From assembly GCA_030695415.1 (NCBI GenBank), contig JAUYQZ010000040.1, forward strand, positions 1 to 51,938: a stretch of DNA of 51,938 nt, in the 5' to 3' direction. Under the pieces are notes generated by a model that was not told the DNA's origin, did no database searches, and saw only the letters and a list, made by a program, of their open reading frames with translations. A program made the position numbers and the translations under genes. Positions 50,949 to 51,938 of this stretch are shown here, in pieces (the first letter of the stretch is position 1; every line of letters begins with the position of its first letter). This DNA is from Hylemonella sp. Its GTDB lineage: Bacteria > Pseudomonadota > Gammaproteobacteria > Burkholderiales > Burkholderiaceae_C.

Positions 50949-51938
50949 ATGAACAATCTGAAAATCTCCACGCGCCTGCTGGTGCTGGTGGCGGTCCTGA
51001 GCGGCCTGCTGATCCTGATCGGCCTGACGGGCCTGTTCGGCAACAGCAAAAGCAATGAGGCCTTGCGTAGCGTGTACCAGGACCGTACCGTGGCCTTGGT
51101 GGAGTTGGAGGAAGTCGGTCAACTGGTCGTGCGCAACCGGGTGCTGGTCATGGACATGATCATGAATCCCGAACCCGCGAACATTGATCGGCGCGACAAG
51201 GAACTCAGGGCAAATCTCGAGGACGTCGGCAAGATCTGGGCGGCCTACATGGCCACCGAGCTCACCCCGGAAGAGAAGACGCTGGCCGACGAATTTGCAG
51301 CCCTTCACAAGAGCCTCGTCCAGGAAGGACTGCTGGTGGCGCGCGATTCGGTGCGCGCCGGCGATCCCGTCGAGGCGGATCGGAGCTACCGCGAGAAGAT
51401 CAGTCCATTGGGCGCCAAGGCCCGGGAGGCGATGAAGAAGCTGGTGTCTCTGCAGGCCAGCGTCGCCAAGGCGGAGTACGAGGCCGCGGTGGGGCGCTAC
51501 CAGACCATCCTGATCGTGTCGATAGTTGCCATTGCGGTGGGCGTCATTTTTGCCTGGGTACTTGGTCTGGCCCTGATTCGCGGCATTTCGCGTTCGCTCA
51601 GGGACGCCGTCCAACTGTCCGAGGCCGCGGCCCGCGGTGACCTGACCGTCCAGGTGAACGCCACCGGCAAGGACGAAGTGGCCCGTGTGCTGCAGTCGCT
51701 CACGGCCATGCAGCACAACCTGGCGCAGATCGTCAGCCGTGTGCGCCAGGGCAGCGAATCCGTCTCCACTGCTTCGGCAGAGATCGCGCAGGGCAACCAG
51801 GACCTGAGCGCGCGCACGGAGAGCCAGGCCAGCTCGCTGGAGGAAACCGCGGCTTCCATGGAGGAGCTGTCCTCCACGGTGAAGCAGAACGCCGACAACG
51901 CCCGCCAGGCCAATCAGCTGGCTCAGAGTGCGTCCACC
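50949..51938 (+). CDS. Methyl-accepting chemotaxis protein, N-terminal part (runs off the window)
   Basis: The first 330 codons of a chemoreceptor, open to the last base. TM1 is at about 8-30 (RLLVLVAVLSGLLILIGLTGL). A four-helix-bundle ligand domain follows to about residue 185, with VGQLVVRNRVLVMDMIMNPE as in 4HB_MCP sensors. TM2 is ILIVSIVAIAVGVIFAWVLG. The HAMP domain (ALIRGISRSLRDAVQLSEAA) and the start of the signalling coiled coil (GNQDLSARTESQASSLEETA) are present; the tip is beyond the window. GGGGGG lies 8 nt before ATG. It shares domain order but not sensor sequence with the receptor at 16925-18508. Confidence 0.92.
   Translation, partial: MNNLKISTRLLVLVAVLSGLLILIGLTGLFGNSKSNEALRSVYQDRTVALVELEEVGQLVVRNRVLVMDMIMNPEPANIDRRDKELRANLEDVGKIWAAYMATELTPEEKTLADEFAALHKSLVQEGLLVARDSVRAGDPVEADRSYREKISPLGAKAREAMKKLVSLQASVAKAEYEAAVGRYQTILIVSIVAIAVGVIFAWVLGLALIRGISRSLRDAVQLSEAAARGDLTVQVNATGKDEVARVLQSLTAMQHNLAQIVSRVRQGSESVSTASAEIAQGNQDLSARTESQASSLEETAASMEELSSTVKQNADNARQANQLAQSAST

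Overview
The window (about 52 kb, GC-rich) looks like core chromosome of a betaproteobacterium of the order Burkholderiales, most likely family Comamonadaceae. This rests on the gene content and order (dapC-dapD-pilU-like-dapE-prmB, smc-zipA-ligA, cysI-DUF934-cysH-cysD-cysN), on the GC-rich hairpin repeats between genes, and on the protein sequences as I recognise them. The genus cannot be fixed by reading alone. There is no phage, plasmid, transposase or CRISPR array.

Layout. 1-1900: the end of an aromatic aminotransferase gene, tRNA-Asn, a SOUL-family heme-binding protein with an unusual Cys-rich N-terminus, tRNA-Lys and a small lipoprotein. 1906-9888 (minus strand): an ABC-F ATPase, prmB, and the succinylase branch of lysine/diaminopimelate synthesis (dapC, dapD, dapE) with a PilT/PilU-type ATPase gene inside it, then a PilZ protein. 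10096-16756 (plus): smc, zipA, ligA (chromosome and division). 16925-20105: a chemoreceptor, a CheY-like receiver, peptide deformylase and a DUF1080 lipoprotein. 20196-29739: glnD and map (minus), purL and a diguanylate cyclase (plus). 29821-30312: a stand-alone cyclic-nucleotide-binding domain.

30462-34653 is a thiamine locus: thiO-thiS-thiG-thiE on the minus strand, thiD divergent, and a clear TPP riboswitch on the minus strand just beyond the 3' end of thiD. Any transcript it controls must cross thiD in antisense before reaching thiO. 34787-36217 is a ferredoxin/ferredoxin-NADP reductase pair. 36341-41699 is the assimilatory sulfate reduction operon (cysI, DUF934, cysH, cysD, cysN) of the APS-reductase type. 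41815-44835 holds a nucleoside hydrolase, an MnmC homologue whose methyltransferase half is degenerate, and yggX. 44965-50367 is a sulfate ABC importer with two tandem binding proteins (one with a Tat-like signal, one Sec-like), cysT, cysW and cysA. It is followed by dsbB and the start of a second chemoreceptor that runs off the window.

Sulfate is imported by Sbp/CysTWA, activated to APS by CysDN, reduced to sulfite by CysH and to sulfide by CysI, plausibly with electrons from the adjacent ferredoxin/FNR pair. The most unusual items are the antisense TPP riboswitch arrangement, a CysH whose catalytic ECGLH tail is duplicated around a nested palindromic insert, a fully symmetrical 142-bp palindromic element, a shared hairpin repeat inside two operons, and a gene remnant between the two sulfate-binding-protein genes. 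The only gene-free stretch of more than 300 bases is 45976-46302. It holds that remnant and a promoter-like motif.
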